Notes: a model not told the origin generated them from the sequence alone. Shown: positions 1 to 8,363, numbered from the stretch's first letter. The stretch: 29,335 nt of DNA from an uncultured Lachnospiraceae bacterium (GCA_945787485.1 CALZHV010000002.1:1-29335), one strand, 5' to 3'. Translations and numbers: made by a program.

Positions 1-95
1 TCACCAAATATTGGTGCAATGGCAAGAAATGTTCCAACACGGACTAACACAAGTAAGAAAGCTTCCAGCTTCAACGTAGCTATTGTTAAATCCAT
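1..95 (-). CDS. fliR: FliR, flagellar export gate protein (partial, N-terminal 31 residues)
   Basis: The ATG at 95 opens a frame that runs off the left edge. The translated start reads MDLTIATLKLEAFLLVLVRV and continues with a hydrophobic segment containing GTFLAIAPIFG, which matches the first transmembrane helix of FliR. FliR forms the FliP5-FliQ4-FliR1 core of the flagellar type III export gate in the membrane. It follows fliQ by 7 bases, with a GAGGT Shine-Dalgarno lying in the end of fliQ, as expected for fliP-fliQ-fliR. Only the start is visible, so completeness cannot be judged. Confidence 0.9.
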   Translation of the reverse strand, partial: MDLTIATLKLEAFLLVLVRVGTFLAIAPIFG

Positions 96-102
96 TTACA
101 AA

Positions 103-372
103 TTACCTCACATAATCGCCAAATCTTGAAAACAATTCCTGCATAAAAGTTAATATATTGTTTAGTATCCAATCTCCACTAATAACAAGGACAAGAAATA
201 TAGTTAACAGTTTCGGAACAAAAGTAAGTGTTTGTTCCTGTATAGATGTTACTGTCTGAAATATACTGATAATCAAACCTACTATTAATGAAGATAAAAG
301 CAGAGGCGCACTACATTTTATTACCAGCCAGATAGCTGCGCTGGCTATTTCTATTACATCTCCTAAGCTCAC
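103..372 (-). CDS. fliQ: FliQ, flagellar export gate protein
   Basis: This 89-residue protein has two long hydrophobic helices (about residues 15-37 and 50-72) with the pattern LIVGLIISIFQTVTSIQEQT between them, typical of FliQ, and family-normal length. FliQ subunits pack with FliP and FliR to form the entry channel for export of rod, hook and filament proteins. The start is a GTG at 372, preceded by AGAGGTGA about 8 bases away. The nearby ATG at 377 is out of frame and meets a stop at once, so GTG is the better choice. It lies between fliP and fliR, about 20 bases from fliP. Confidence 0.95.
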   Translation of the reverse strand: MSLGDVIEIASAAIWLVIKCSAPLLLSSLIVGLIISIFQTVTSIQEQTLTFVPKLLTIFLVLVISGDWILNNILTFMQELFSRFGDYVR

Positions 373-392
373 TTCATATCACCTCTTTATCG

Positions 393-1229
393 TCAAAATA
401 CGAAGGATTTTACAAGCTCGCCAACAACAAGATTCCAGCCATCTGCCAATATAAAAAGCAATATTTTAAACGGCATCGATATTGTTGTCGGTGGAAGCAT
501 CATCATACCCATCGACATAAGCACCGATGCAACAACCATATCAATAACAATAAACGGAATATATATAAGAAATCCGATTATAAATGCAGCTCTTAATTCC
601 GATATGATGAAAGCCGGTATCAAAACTGTTGTCGGTATTTCATCAAGTGAATCTACAAAATCTATCTTCGCAATGTCCATAAATAATCTGACATCATCTT
701 CTCTTACCTGATTAAACATAAATTCACGCAAAGGCTCAATTGCGTTTTCGAGTGCCTGTTCCTGTGTTATTTCATTTGCTGTAAGCGGGTCAACCGCTTC
801 ATTTTTTATCTGTAAAAATACAGGACTCATAATAAATAGTGTTAAAAACAATGAAAGCCCTATCAATACATTATTAGGAGGCGAAGACTGCGTACCGATA
901 GCGGTTCTCAAAAAGTGAAAAACAACTATTATTCGGGTAAACGAAGTCACCATCACCAATATTGATGGAGCAATCGATATAACCGTAATTAAGAGCAGTA
1001 TTTGCAACGTTCCGGAAAGAGTTGTTTCATCAGAATTGGTATTTAATGTCAGACCGACCGACATACCATCTTCCGGATCATTAACCCCTTCATCAAACGA
1101 TTCTTCTGCATCCGTATCCGGTTCAATATTTGTAGCATAAGAGCTTGTTCCATGAAAAACAACCAAAATTGCAACAATAAATAACACTATTATTTTAGTA
1201 ACCTTGCTACTTATTATCCTATTTTTCAT
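393..1229 (-). CDS. fliP: FliP, flagellar export gate protein
   Basis: FliP is the major pore-forming subunit of the flagellar type III export gate. From the ATG at 1229 the protein is 278 residues. It begins with a cleavable-looking signal peptide (charged MKNR, hydrophobic core, then SSYA), followed by a short acidic segment and the FliP domain: LVMVTSFTRIIVVFHFLRTA, then NNVLIGLSLFLTLFIMSPVF, and a C-terminal hydrophobic region with MGMMMLPP. A frame-extending ATG at 1253 sits almost directly on its only purine run (CGAGG), while the ATG at 1229 has TAGGGA at good spacing, so 1229 is preferred. It overlaps the end of fliO by 11 bases, which suggests translational coupling. Confidence 0.95.
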   Translation of the reverse strand: MKNRIISSKVTKIIVLFIVAILVVFHGTSSYATNIEPDTDAEESFDEGVNDPEDGMSVGLTLNTNSDETTLSGTLQILLLITVISIAPSILVMVTSFTRIIVVFHFLRTAIGTQSSPPNNVLIGLSLFLTLFIMSPVFLQIKNEAVDPLTANEITQEQALENAIEPLREFMFNQVREDDVRLFMDIAKIDFVDSLDEIPTTVLIPAFIISELRAAFIIGFLIYIPFIVIDMVVASVLMSMGMMMLPPTTISMPFKILLFILADGWNLVVGELVKSFVF

Positions 1230-1662
1230 TTTTATCCCTACTTTTATTATCATCCTCGAACAATTCAGATGATTCTTTGTTTATCTGTTCGTTAGAATTA
1301 TTATTTTTTACTTTAGATAATATATCTTTAAAAGACGTTTTATTGACATTATATGTACTTTGTCTGTCTATAATATTATCTTTATCCAACGTACCAATAA
1401 GATTTATCTCATCTTTTCCGATTGCCAAAGCATAATACTGACCTGCAATTTCTGCAATGGCAATATACTTATTATTTCCAACTCTGAAGCTCTCAATAAT
1501 TTTAATGTTACTCTTTGAATTCAATGTGTTACTTTGATATTTTGCGATTATCTTAGTACTAAAATAGGCCAAAGCAAGCACAAATATAAAAATTAAAATT
1601 AAAGAAATAATATTCCATGCGGAACTTAAGCTACTTGAAAATCCAGTTAATACAACAATCAT
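1219..1662 (-). CDS. fliO: FliO/FliZ-type flagellar export chaperone
   Basis: FliO assists assembly of the FliP ring of the export gate. The protein has one N-terminal transmembrane segment (ISLILIFIFVLALAYF), then a short cytoplasmic domain with NIKIIESFRVGNNKYIAIAE and YYALAIGKDEINLIG, the usual FliO beta-domain pattern. A charged, Asn/Lys-rich tail follows. The ATG at 1662 gives 147 residues; a TTG at 1671 would add three residues and overlap cheY, but it sits only 3 bases from the AAGG run. The gene ends in TAG, which matters for interpreting the TAG in fliG. It lies between cheY and fliP, as in many Clostridia. Confidence 0.85.
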   Translation of the reverse strand: MIVVLTGFSSSLSSAWNIISLILIFIFVLALAYFSTKIIAKYQSNTLNSKSNIKIIESFRVGNNKYIAIAEIAGQYYALAIGKDEINLIGTLDKDNIIDRQSTYNVNKTSFKDILSKVKNNNSNEQINKESSELFEDDNKSRDKNEK

Positions 1663-1663
1663 T

Positions 1664-2026
1664 TTATTCAACTGCCTTCTTAACAGCCTCTAATACTCTA
1701 TCCGGCTGGAAAGGCTTAACAATGAAGTCTCTTGCACCTGACTGAATCGATTCAATAACCATTGCCTGCTGTCCCATAGCTGAACACATAACTACGCTGG
1801 CATTTGGGTCGGCAGCCTTAATCTGCTTAAGTGCCTGTATACCATCCATTTCAGGCATAGTAATATCCATCAAGACAAGATCAGGCTTTGTCTCGTTATA
1901 TTTTTCTACTGCCTTAATGCCATTTTCAGCCTCGGCTGCAATATTATAACCATTCTTAACCAAGATATCCTTGATCATCATTCTCATAAATGCTGCATCA
2001 TCACAAATAAGTATACTTTTTGCCAT
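1664..2026 (-). CDS. cheY: CheY-type chemotaxis response regulator
   Basis: This is a 120-residue stand-alone receiver domain. All signature residues are visible: the acidic pair D9/D10, phospho-acceptor D54 in LVLMDITMPEMDG, S82 in VMCSAMGQ, and K104 in FIVKPF. Phosphorylated CheY binds the motor switch (FliM or FliY) to change rotation. The gene follows fliY by 17 bases and a strong AAGGAGAT site precedes its ATG. In Bacillus and Clostridia a cheY in this position of the fla/che operon is standard. Its likely phosphatase is the product of the preceding gene, fliY. Confidence 0.95.
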   Translation of the reverse strand: MAKSILICDDAAFMRMMIKDILVKNGYNIAAEAENGIKAVEKYNETKPDLVLMDITMPEMDGIQALKQIKAADPNASVVMCSAMGQQAMVIESIQSGARDFIVKPFQPDRVLEAVKKAVE

Positions 2027-2043
2027 AATTTATCTCCTTCTTT

Positions 2044-3252
2044 TTACGCTTTCTCTTTTATTATTTCAGTAATTCTAATACCAAAACTTTCTTCAATAAC
2101 CACTACTTCTCCCTTTGCTACAAGCTTTTGATTTACCATAACATCTATTGCTTCACCGGCAAGCTTATCAAGCTCTATAATAGTACCGGGTGCAAATTCA
2201 AGTATTTCTTTAATTGATTTCTTAGTTCTGCCAAGAACTACAGATACTTCCAAAGGAACATCCATAATCAAATCAATATTTTCCTGTTGTAATGATGGAT
2301 TAATCATTGGATTAAATGCCTGGAATTGAACATTTTGTACATTTACATCAGGCTGTCCCATCATGCCCGAATTCATCATACCCGGATTCATCATACCCGG
2401 ATTCATCATACCCGGATTCATCATGCCTGCATTCATCATGCCCGGATTCATCATACCCGGATTCATCATGCCCGGATTCATCATGCCTGAATCAGGCATC
2501 ATTGAATTAGCAGCTTGTCCACTATTATTTTGTTGTGTGCCAGCGGCCGGAGCCTTTGGTTCTTCTTTCTTAGGAGGTTCCTCCTCTTTGCCACTGAACA
2601 TTTTATATAAATCCTTCGCAAAAGCTATAGGATAAAGTTGCATTATTGTACTGTCAACCAAATCTCCAATAGCCATATTGAAGGTTACCGTAACGAAATC
2701 ACCTTCCATGAATGCCGATATCTTATTGGCACCAATATCTCCTGCCATATCAACCAGTTCAGCTTCAGGAGGACTTATATCAATTTTTCTATTAAGCATT
2801 GACGATAATGATGTTGCCGAAGAACCCATCATCTGATTCATTGCTTCACATATGGCACTAAAATGCAATTCTGACAATTCAGGTGCAGGATTAAGTCCAT
2901 CTCCACCCATCATCAAATCAGTAATTATTTTTACATCATCTTCTTTAAGTATAAGGAAATTATTTCCGTCAATACCTTCCTTATACAAAATATTGATAAA
3001 CACACATGGCTTTATGTATTCAGAAGTCATCTTTTGCCAATTTGTAATTTGAACAACAGGTGTTGTTATCAATACTTTTTGATTAACTAAGGAATAAAGT
3101 GTTGTTGCAGCAGTACCCATACATATATTGGATATCTCGCCAACCGCATCTTTTTCTTCATCAGAAAGCGTATTGTCATTTCCAGATGAACCCGAATCAA
3201 GTCCACCACTTAGTAGTGCATTGATTTCTTCTTGAGAAAGCATTCCATCCAT
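2044..3252 (-). CDS. fliY: FliY, flagellar switch protein with CheC-type CheY-P phosphatase domain and FliN domain
   Basis: This 402-residue protein starts with a conserved peptide (MLSQEEINALLSGG) like the CheY-P-binding N-terminus of FliM and FliY. A CheC-like domain follows (about 30-205) with both catalytic motifs intact: D35/E39/N42 (DAVGEISN) and S132/E136/N139 (SAICEAMN). Next are a linker rich in Pro, Glu and Lys, a Met-rich tandem repeat (about residues 256-300) and a C-terminal FliN/SpoA domain (about 325-402, containing VPLEVSVVLGRTKKSIKEIL). By family knowledge it is part of the C ring and hydrolyses CheY-P at the switch. It is flanked by fliM and cheY. The repeat linker is the unusual part. 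Confidence 0.95.
   Translation of the reverse strand: MDGMLSQEEINALLSGGLDSGSSGNDNTLSDEEKDAVGEISNICMGTAATTLYSLVNQKVLITTPVVQITNWQKMTSEYIKPCVFINILYKEGIDGNNFLILKEDDVKIITDLMMGGDGLNPAPELSELHFSAICEAMNQMMGSSATSLSSMLNRKIDISPPEAELVDMAGDIGANKISAFMEGDFVTVTFNMAIGDLVDSTIMQLYPIAFAKDLYKMFSGKEEEPPKKEEPKAPAAGTQQNNSGQAANSMMPDSGMMNPGMMNPGMMNPGMMNAGMMNPGMMNPGMMNPGMMNSGMMGQPDVNVQNVQFQAFNPMINPSLQQENIDLIMDVPLEVSVVLGRTKKSIKEILEFAPGTIIELDKLAGEAIDVMVNQKLVAKGEVVVIEESFGIRITEIIKEKA
2353..2487 (-). repeat. 15-bp tandem repeat encoding GMMN(P/A/S) in the FliY linker
   Basis: Eight consecutive 15-base units encode GMMNP (six copies), GMMNA (one) and GMMNS (one), followed by a diverged GMMGQ unit. The DNA copies are nearly identical, differing mainly in third codon positions. 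Such repeats can change copy number by slippage without shifting the frame, since 15 is a multiple of 3. The block joins the CheC-like and FliN domains. Confidence 0.95.
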
Positions 3253-3258
3253 GCTTCT

Positions 3259-4239
3259 TTATTCCTCCTCTCTTATTATTTCTGTAATTTTAACTGCATA
3301 ATTATCGTTAATGGAACCAGGCAATGATTTAAATTTAACAATATTGCCAACATATACATCCATTTCTTCTTCTATACCTTTATTAAGCTTTATTACATCT
3401 CCCAGCTGAAGATTCATAAAATCCCAAACTGTTATTGTACTTCTTCCCAACTCTGCCGAAACAGGAATTAATGCCTTGTTAATAGCAGTTTCAATTACAT
3501 CCGAATAGCTCGTTTCATCTCTGTCCTGCATAGTAGAGAACCAATATTTTGTATTAAGCTTATCCATTACGTCTTCCAGAGTAATATATGGAAGACATAC
3601 ATTCATCAATCCTTCAACACCACCGATATTTACATTTATTGTAACTATGGCAATCATTTCTGAAGGAGAAATTATTTGTGCAAATTGAGAATTGGTTTCT
3701 ATTCTTTCCAAATGCGGTGCAATCTCCACAACGTTCGCCCATGGTTCTCTTAGCAAATCTATAATAATGTTAAATATCCTTTCAAGAATAGATAACTCAA
3801 TTTCGGAAAAGTCTCTTGACTTGTCAAGCGGTTCTCCAACACCGCCTAACAACCTATCTATCATAGTATAACCTAAATTGGTTGCAATTTCTATAACAAT
3901 ATTACCTGTAAGAGGATACATATTAACAACTCCGAGCAAAACCGGATTTGATAATGCGTTTGAAAACTCTGAATACGTTACCGCCTCTGAGTTCATAACC
4001 TCAACCTGAACATTTTTTCTGAGATATGCCGGCAAATTACTGCTTATAAGTCTGCCAAAATGTTCAAAGATAATTTCAAGAGTTCTAAGATGTTCTTTAG
4101 AGAATTTAGCCGGTCTGGAGAAATCATACTCCTTAACCTTTACACTTTTGGAATCCTCTATATCATCTACATCCAGTTCACCTGAGCTTAACTGCTTTAA
4201 TAAATTGTCAATCTCATTTTGTGAGAGTACGTCTGCCAC
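3259..4239 (-). CDS. fliM: FliM, flagellar motor switch protein
   Basis: FliM is the middle C-ring protein that receives CheY-P and contacts FliG. The N-terminus ADVLSQNEIDNLLKQL is the conserved CheY-P-binding peptide. The CheC-like middle domain follows (for example TLEIIFEHFGRLISSNLPAYL), and the C-terminal SpoA domain has STITVWDFMNLQLGDVIKLN. The best start is the GTG at 4239, giving MADVLSQ with GGAGGTGA 8 bases upstream and 326 residues. The longer frame from GTG 4248 would begin inside that ribosome-binding site. The FliM region that meets the FliG EHPQ motif is present, which matters because fliG is interrupted here. Confidence 0.95.
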   Translation of the reverse strand: MADVLSQNEIDNLLKQLSSGELDVDDIEDSKSVKVKEYDFSRPAKFSKEHLRTLEIIFEHFGRLISSNLPAYLRKNVQVEVMNSEAVTYSEFSNALSNPVLLGVVNMYPLTGNIVIEIATNLGYTMIDRLLGGVGEPLDKSRDFSEIELSILERIFNIIIDLLREPWANVVEIAPHLERIETNSQFAQIISPSEMIAIVTINVNIGGVEGLMNVCLPYITLEDVMDKLNTKYWFSTMQDRDETSYSDVIETAINKALIPVSAELGRSTITVWDFMNLQLGDVIKLNKGIEEEMDVYVGNIVKFKSLPGSINDNYAVKITEIIREEE

Positions 4240-4265
4240 ACATCTCACCTCCCTGGTTTAAAATG

Positions 4266-4799
4266 TTATTGTGCAACCCAATTATAAAAGCTTACCGAAT
4301 AAATTGTATCTGTATTAAATGTATCCTGTAAAGACTTTAATATTTCTTCCTTGATTTCACGCTGAACTTCAACGTCTATAGCCTGACTGTATGTATACTT
4401 TCCTATGATATCTCTTGTCATATCATAAATCAAAGCTGTTGAGTCAGTTAATGTTTGATTTACAGTCTCATAATCAGCTGCTGTTTTATTTAAATTAATA
4501 GTCATGCCATACTGTACAGCATGAATCTTATTATCTGCATCAGCTTCATTAGGATCAACTGCCAAATTGATAGGATTGCTTTGTTCTAACTGAAATGCCG
4601 CAAGATTACTCACATCAACCAAGCCGCCATTTTCGGCATTCTTTGCTGCAATTTCTATATCCAAAACCTTAGATATTTCCGTAACAAGCTTATTAACCTT
4701 GGTCGTTGATGGCACAAAAACGAACACAAGTAAAATATTAAAGAACAAGTTTATTATGCTGATTGCCAAAATAACAACCGTTACAAGATTTTTCTTCAT
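4266..4799 (-). CDS. fliL: FliL, flagellar basal-body/stator-associated membrane protein
   Basis: From the ATG at 4799 (GGAGGG 6 bases upstream) this is 177 residues. It has one N-terminal transmembrane helix (about 5-29), a linker, and an extracytoplasmic FliL domain ending in LKSLQDTFNTDTIYSVSFYNW, a typical FliL C-terminus. FliL rings surround stator units and support torque. A TTG at 4820 would extend it by 7 residues but lies upstream of the ribosome-binding site. It sits between motB and fliM, the conserved order. Sequence identity in this family is low, so the call rests on topology, length and position. Confidence 0.85.
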   Translation of the reverse strand: MKKNLVTVVILAISIINLFFNILLVFVFVPSTTKVNKLVTEISKVLDIEIAAKNAENGGLVDVSNLAAFQLEQSNPINLAVDPNEADADNKIHAVQYGMTINLNKTAADYETVNQTLTDSTALIYDMTRDIIGKYTYSQAIDVEVQREIKEEILKSLQDTFNTDTIYSVSFYNWVAQ

Positions 4800-4838
4800 A
4801 TTTTTCCCTCCAATATACAATAATAATTGATAGCTTTA

Positions 4839-5684
4839 TTATTGATACGAATTTTGTCTGTTATATATTTTAATTACTACTCTTCTGTTTCTTGCCCTAC
4901 CTTCTGCCGTTGCATTTGATGCAATCGGTCTGCTCTCTCCATAACCGGCAATTTTCATATTACTGTCAATGAAATTTTCCTGCGAAGCAATATATTCATA
5001 AACATTTCTGGCTCTTTCTGTGGAAAGTGCCCTGTTATTTTCATATCTTGCTGTGGAAATCGGGACATTATCGGTGTGTCCTTCTATCTCAATTATGTTA
5101 TTTTTATATTTAACCAAAATACTTGCAATTTTTTGCAGGAATAATTTTGAATCTTCTCTTACCTCTGCCTTACCTGATTCAAAAAGAATTGAACCATTGA
5201 GATTAAGCTCAACATATTGAGACGTATAATTAATTACAATCTGGTCATTTATACTATATGACTCTGTCATTTGAATAACTTCATCATATAATTCTTCAGA
5301 CTGTTCTTCGCCTCTTTCTTCAAACTCCTGTCTTAATTCTTCATCTGAAAGTTTTTCAGCATCACTGTTTGAAGATATGGACTCCTCTCCTGTATCACCC
5401 TCAATATTTTTACCGGCAGCCTTCATAATCGCCTCAATATCCGGTATCTGCATTACACCGGCAGACATAAGTTCACCGTTTAACAATGATACATTGGATG
5501 AATCAAGTATACTAAATGTAGAATTATTAAAAGATGCTGCAATCTTTTGTATCTTTCCTGCATCCATTGTTGAACTTGCAAAAAGCAACACGAAAAAGCA
5601 CAACAGCAGGTTCATAAGATCTGAGAACGTGGCCATCCATGCCGGTGACCCTTCCTCAGGTGGTATTTCTTTTCTCTTAGCCAT
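4839..5684 (-). CDS. motB: MotB, flagellar stator protein with OmpA-type peptidoglycan-binding domain
   Basis: This 281-residue protein has a short cytoplasmic tail and then one transmembrane helix with the ion-carrying aspartate D22 in MATFSDLMNLLLCFFVLLF. A long acidic periplasmic linker follows (about 85-150), then an OmpA/MotB domain (EIEGHTDNVPI, YENNRALSTERARNVYEYI, GYGESRPIASN, RNRRVVIKI). With MotA it makes the proton- or sodium-driven stator anchored to the cell wall. Its ATG overlaps the motA stop by one base (TAATG), indicating translational coupling. The coupling ion cannot be decided from sequence by eye. Confidence 0.96.
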   Translation of the reverse strand: MAKRKEIPPEEGSPAWMATFSDLMNLLLCFFVLLFASSTMDAGKIQKIAASFNNSTFSILDSSNVSLLNGELMSAGVMQIPDIEAIMKAAGKNIEGDTGEESISSNSDAEKLSDEELRQEFEERGEEQSEELYDEVIQMTESYSINDQIVINYTSQYVELNLNGSILFESGKAEVREDSKLFLQKIASILVKYKNNIIEIEGHTDNVPISTARYENNRALSTERARNVYEYIASQENFIDSNMKIAGYGESRPIASNATAEGRARNRRVVIKIYNRQNSYQ

Positions 5685-6475
5685 TATTCGCCACCACCTT
5701 CTTCACCAAAGCTCTTTCTGTCACTTGGTGAAAGGAATGATTTGAGCTTTTCTTCAATAACTCTTGGGTTCTCACCTGCCTGAATAGACAATATACCCTC
5801 TATCATAACTTCTTTAAGCTTGATTTCCATATTATTTTGCTTTGTCAGTTTGTTTGCAACAGGTGTAGAAATCCAGTTTGCAAGAACAGAACCATACAAA
5901 GTAGTAATAAGTGCTGTTGCCATGTTAGGACCAATCGAATCAGGATCAGAAAGATCCTTAAGCATGTTAATAAGACCGATAAGAGTACCAATCATACCCC
6001 AGGCAGGACCCATAGCACCAACATTTTTCCAAAAGCCTATATTTTCCTGGTGTCTTGCATCAATGTTTATAAGCTCCGCTTCAAGAATACTTCTTACAAG
6101 CTCAGGGTCAGTACCATCGACTATAAGCATTACACCTTTTTTCATAAAATCATCATCAAGATTATTAGCTGATTCCTCAAGTGCAAGAAGGCCTTCACGT
6201 CTTGCTAAATTTGATAAATCTATAATTGATTTTATTGTATCTATTTCATTTTGTTTTGGAGTCTTCAATATAAGCAAAAAAGACTTAAGACCGGTAATGA
6301 AATCTTTAAGAGGATTCATTGCCAAAACTGCACCAAAAGCACCACCAAATGTTATGAGTGCAGAAGGGATATGTATAAAACTATCAAAGATAACACCAAA
6401 TCCCTTACCGTTAACCATACCGAAAATCATAAGGGCAAGTGCGGCAATTAATCCTACTATAGAAGCTATATCCAA
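5684..6475 (-). CDS. motA: MotA, flagellar stator protein
   Basis: MotA forms the ring of the stator that pushes on the FliG torque helix. The 263-residue protein has four hydrophobic segments, a large cytoplasmic loop after the second (about 70-150), and the conserved GPAWGMIGTLIGLINML in the third membrane segment. The C-terminal NPRVIEEKLKSFL is also typical. The start is a TTG at 6475, with AGAGGTGA 6 bases upstream of the spacer and no better in-frame ATG. It lies downstream of flbD and overlaps motB by one base. Confidence 0.96.
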   Translation of the reverse strand: MDIASIVGLIAALALMIFGMVNGKGFGVIFDSFIHIPSALITFGGAFGAVLAMNPLKDFITGLKSFLLILKTPKQNEIDTIKSIIDLSNLARREGLLALEESANNLDDDFMKKGVMLIVDGTDPELVRSILEAELINIDARHQENIGFWKNVGAMGPAWGMIGTLIGLINMLKDLSDPDSIGPNMATALITTLYGSVLANWISTPVANKLTKQNNMEIKLKEVMIEGILSIQAGENPRVIEEKLKSFLSPSDRKSFGEEGGGE

Positions 6476-6498
6476 CTCTATTCACCTCTTAATATACT

Positions 6499-6687
6499 TT
6501 ATTGCAAAGCATATATCTTCCTTTTGTAATCGATAACAAGCTGTGTTACAATGTCGCTTTTTTCATTTATTACATATTTCTTGCCATTTATTAATGTAAT
6601 GACAGTATCCGGAGTTTCTTCAATTGTTTCAATCATCTCAGCATTTATTATAATTTTAGTGCCCTTTAATCTGGTAACTTCAATCAT
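6499..6687 (-). CDS. flbD: FlbD-family small flagellar protein
   Basis: This 62-residue protein, MIEVTRLKGTKIIINAEMIE at its start, matches the FlbD/swrD family of small proteins encoded next to motA. In Bacillus subtilis the homologue SwrD increases flagellar power, probably through the stators; that role is inferred here from family and position. The ATG at 6687 has AAAGGTGA with 6-base spacing; a GTG at 6696 would add three residues but lies too close to the ribosome-binding site. It is the first gene of the downstream transcription unit defined by the promoter at 6780-6808. Confidence 0.9.
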   Translation of the reverse strand: MIEVTRLKGTKIIINAEMIETIEETPDTVITLINGKKYVINEKSDIVTQLVIDYKRKIYALQ

Positions 6688-6779
6688 TAATTTCACCTTT
6701 CAAAAACAATTTACAAAACTCTGATGTGAATAAATATTATATTTCTACACAGCACGACATAATCCCACTAAATACATGT

Positions 6780-6808
6780 ATTATATCATAAGACAACTTT
6801 TATGTCTA
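6780..6808 (-). promoter_or_regulatory. Sigma-A-type promoter upstream of flbD-motAB
   Basis: On the minus strand TAGACA (6803-6808, 5/6 to consensus) and TATAAT (6780-6785, 6/6) are separated by exactly 17 bases. It lies just downstream of a terminator-like hairpin and about 90 bases upstream of the flbD start. It would start a separate transcript covering flbD through at least fliR. The call is from sequence match only. Confidence 0.7.
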
Positions 6809-6836
6809 TAAAAATATAGTTCACATAAAACAATGT

Positions 6837-6880
6837 AAAAAAGGAAAAAGGTACACATCCCTATGGAATATATACCCTTT
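6837..6880 (-). terminator. Intrinsic terminator after flgE
   Basis: On the minus strand a 15-pair stem (arms 6865-6880 and 6845-6860, one bulged T and a few G-U pairs) encloses an ATAG loop. It is followed by T-rich sequence (TTTTTCCTTTTTT). It begins about 30 bases after the flgE stop codon. The U-tract is interrupted by CC, so termination may be partial. Confidence 0.65.
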
Positions 6881-6911
6881 TCAAATGTTATATATTGATT
6901 AAAATCACTTA

Positions 6912-8315
6912 TTATCTCTTAAGATTTACAAGTTCCTCAAGCATCGAATCTGATGTTGTTATTATTCTTGAATTTGCCTGAAAACCTCTCTGAGTAGTAA
7001 TCATTTCAGTAAATTCTGCTGACAAATCTACATTAGACATTTCCAATACACCCTGAGACATTGAGCCTGATGATTCATCAATTGCTTCACCTATGCCATC
7101 AAAATCACCTGAGTTTTGAGTGGTTGTATACATACTGTCACCTATAGACTCTAATGCCATAGGATTTGTAAATGTTGCAACTGCAATCTGTCCTAAAAGC
7201 TTTGTCTCACCATTGCTGTATACACCATATATTTTACCTGATGTATTAATACTTATATCATTAAGTGTACCCATTGAACGTCCGCCGCCTGTTGAATCAG
7301 TACCACCTCTTACCATTTTTGCTGTTGATGTTCCGTCTGACTCAAACATGGTAAGATTAGAGAAATCAATTGTAACACCTTCTACATTTTCACCATTTAC
7401 TCTTGATTTAAATACATCACCTTTATCGCCTGTTGGTGTAATTGTAAGAAGTGATGTTGTTTTTCCTTCTTCTCCTGCGTATACAAATTTACCTGTATCA
7501 GCATCAAATTTTAATTTTATTGAATTACCATCGCCTAATTTTGCTTCATATCCGCCTTCAACAACATCAGGAGTTGTAGGATCATCAGCCCCGAGAATAG
7601 ATACATTATTAGCATCCTTTATCGAAACAATTTCAAGAGTATATTCAGATTTATCCTCCACTGTTTCATCCTGTGTCAATCTGAAGTTTACGCTATAAGA
7701 ATATCCAAGCGAATCATAAATTGAAACAGATACAAATTTACCATCCTCAGAAACAAGTTCTTCATCTGTAAAATCAATATTACCTTTCATATATGCCTTG
7801 CTTGTCTGTTCAGGTGATGAAACCTTGTTTTCTTCTGATTCGGGATAAAGAGCTGAAACCTTTTCCTTTTTGATAATAGTAGGGTCACTAGGGTCTACCT
7901 GCCAGCCCATTACCTGGTAACCGTTACCTGTAACAAGACATCCCGAACCGTCTACACCAAAAGAACCAACTTTGGTAAATACATTTGTTCCGTTTCTGCT
8001 TACAATAAAGAATGATTCACCATTAATCATCAAATCATAAGGATTGTTAGTACTTTGCGCTGCACCATTTTCAGTGATTGCTGTCTGAATAGTTGAAACC
8101 TTAGTACCAAGACCTATCTGTGATGCATTTGTACCACCTGTAGCACGTGTTGCACCTGTTGCTGTCTGAGTTGTTTGATATAAAACATCTCTGAACATAA
8201 CTGATGATGATTTAAAACCTATTGTGTTTACGTTGGCAATATTATTACCAATTACGTCCATTTTTGTCTGGTGTGATTTAAGACCTGCTACACCAGAATA
8301 CAGTGATCTCATCAT
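6912..8315 (-). CDS. flgE: FlgE, flagellar hook protein
   Basis: This 467-residue protein has the FlgE/FlgF/FlgG-type N-terminus MMRSLYSGVAGLKSHQTKMD followed by VIGNNIANVNTIGFKSS. A variable central region (about 150-370) follows, and a C-terminal coiled-coil with LSAEFTEMITTQRGFQANSR and ending MLEELVNLKR. These ends form the inner core of the hook, the universal joint between rod and filament. Export is through the type III gate encoded in the same cluster. GGAGGG precedes the first ATG at 8315; a second ATG follows immediately. It comes after flgD and the TIGR02530 gene, and before the terminator at 6837-6880. Confidence 0.95.
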   Translation of the reverse strand: MMRSLYSGVAGLKSHQTKMDVIGNNIANVNTIGFKSSSVMFRDVLYQTTQTATGATRATGGTNASQIGLGTKVSTIQTAITENGAAQSTNNPYDLMINGESFFIVSRNGTNVFTKVGSFGVDGSGCLVTGNGYQVMGWQVDPSDPTIIKKEKVSALYPESEENKVSSPEQTSKAYMKGNIDFTDEELVSEDGKFVSVSIYDSLGYSYSVNFRLTQDETVEDKSEYTLEIVSIKDANNVSILGADDPTTPDVVEGGYEAKLGDGNSIKLKFDADTGKFVYAGEEGKTTSLLTITPTGDKGDVFKSRVNGENVEGVTIDFSNLTMFESDGTSTAKMVRGGTDSTGGGRSMGTLNDISINTSGKIYGVYSNGETKLLGQIAVATFTNPMALESIGDSMYTTTQNSGDFDGIGEAIDESSGSMSQGVLEMSNVDLSAEFTEMITTQRGFQANSRIITTSDSMLEELVNLKR

Positions 8316-8363
8316 AACTTTTTCCCTCCATTTCTTAAAATCCCGTCTGTCATTCAGGGATCA

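Noticed and set aside
2316..2635. Plus-strand open frames over the FliY repeat with Pro/Ser-rich or Ile/Pro-rich tandem peptides
   Set aside because: They are antisense readings of the 15-base repeat in fliY. The minus-strand frame is the one with clear FliY domains and a ribosome-binding site.
5820..6536. Long plus-strand open frame opposite motA and flbD (238 aa)
   Set aside because: It is antisense to well-supported motA, lacks a ribosome-binding site and has no recognisable domain; codon structure of the opposite strand explains it.
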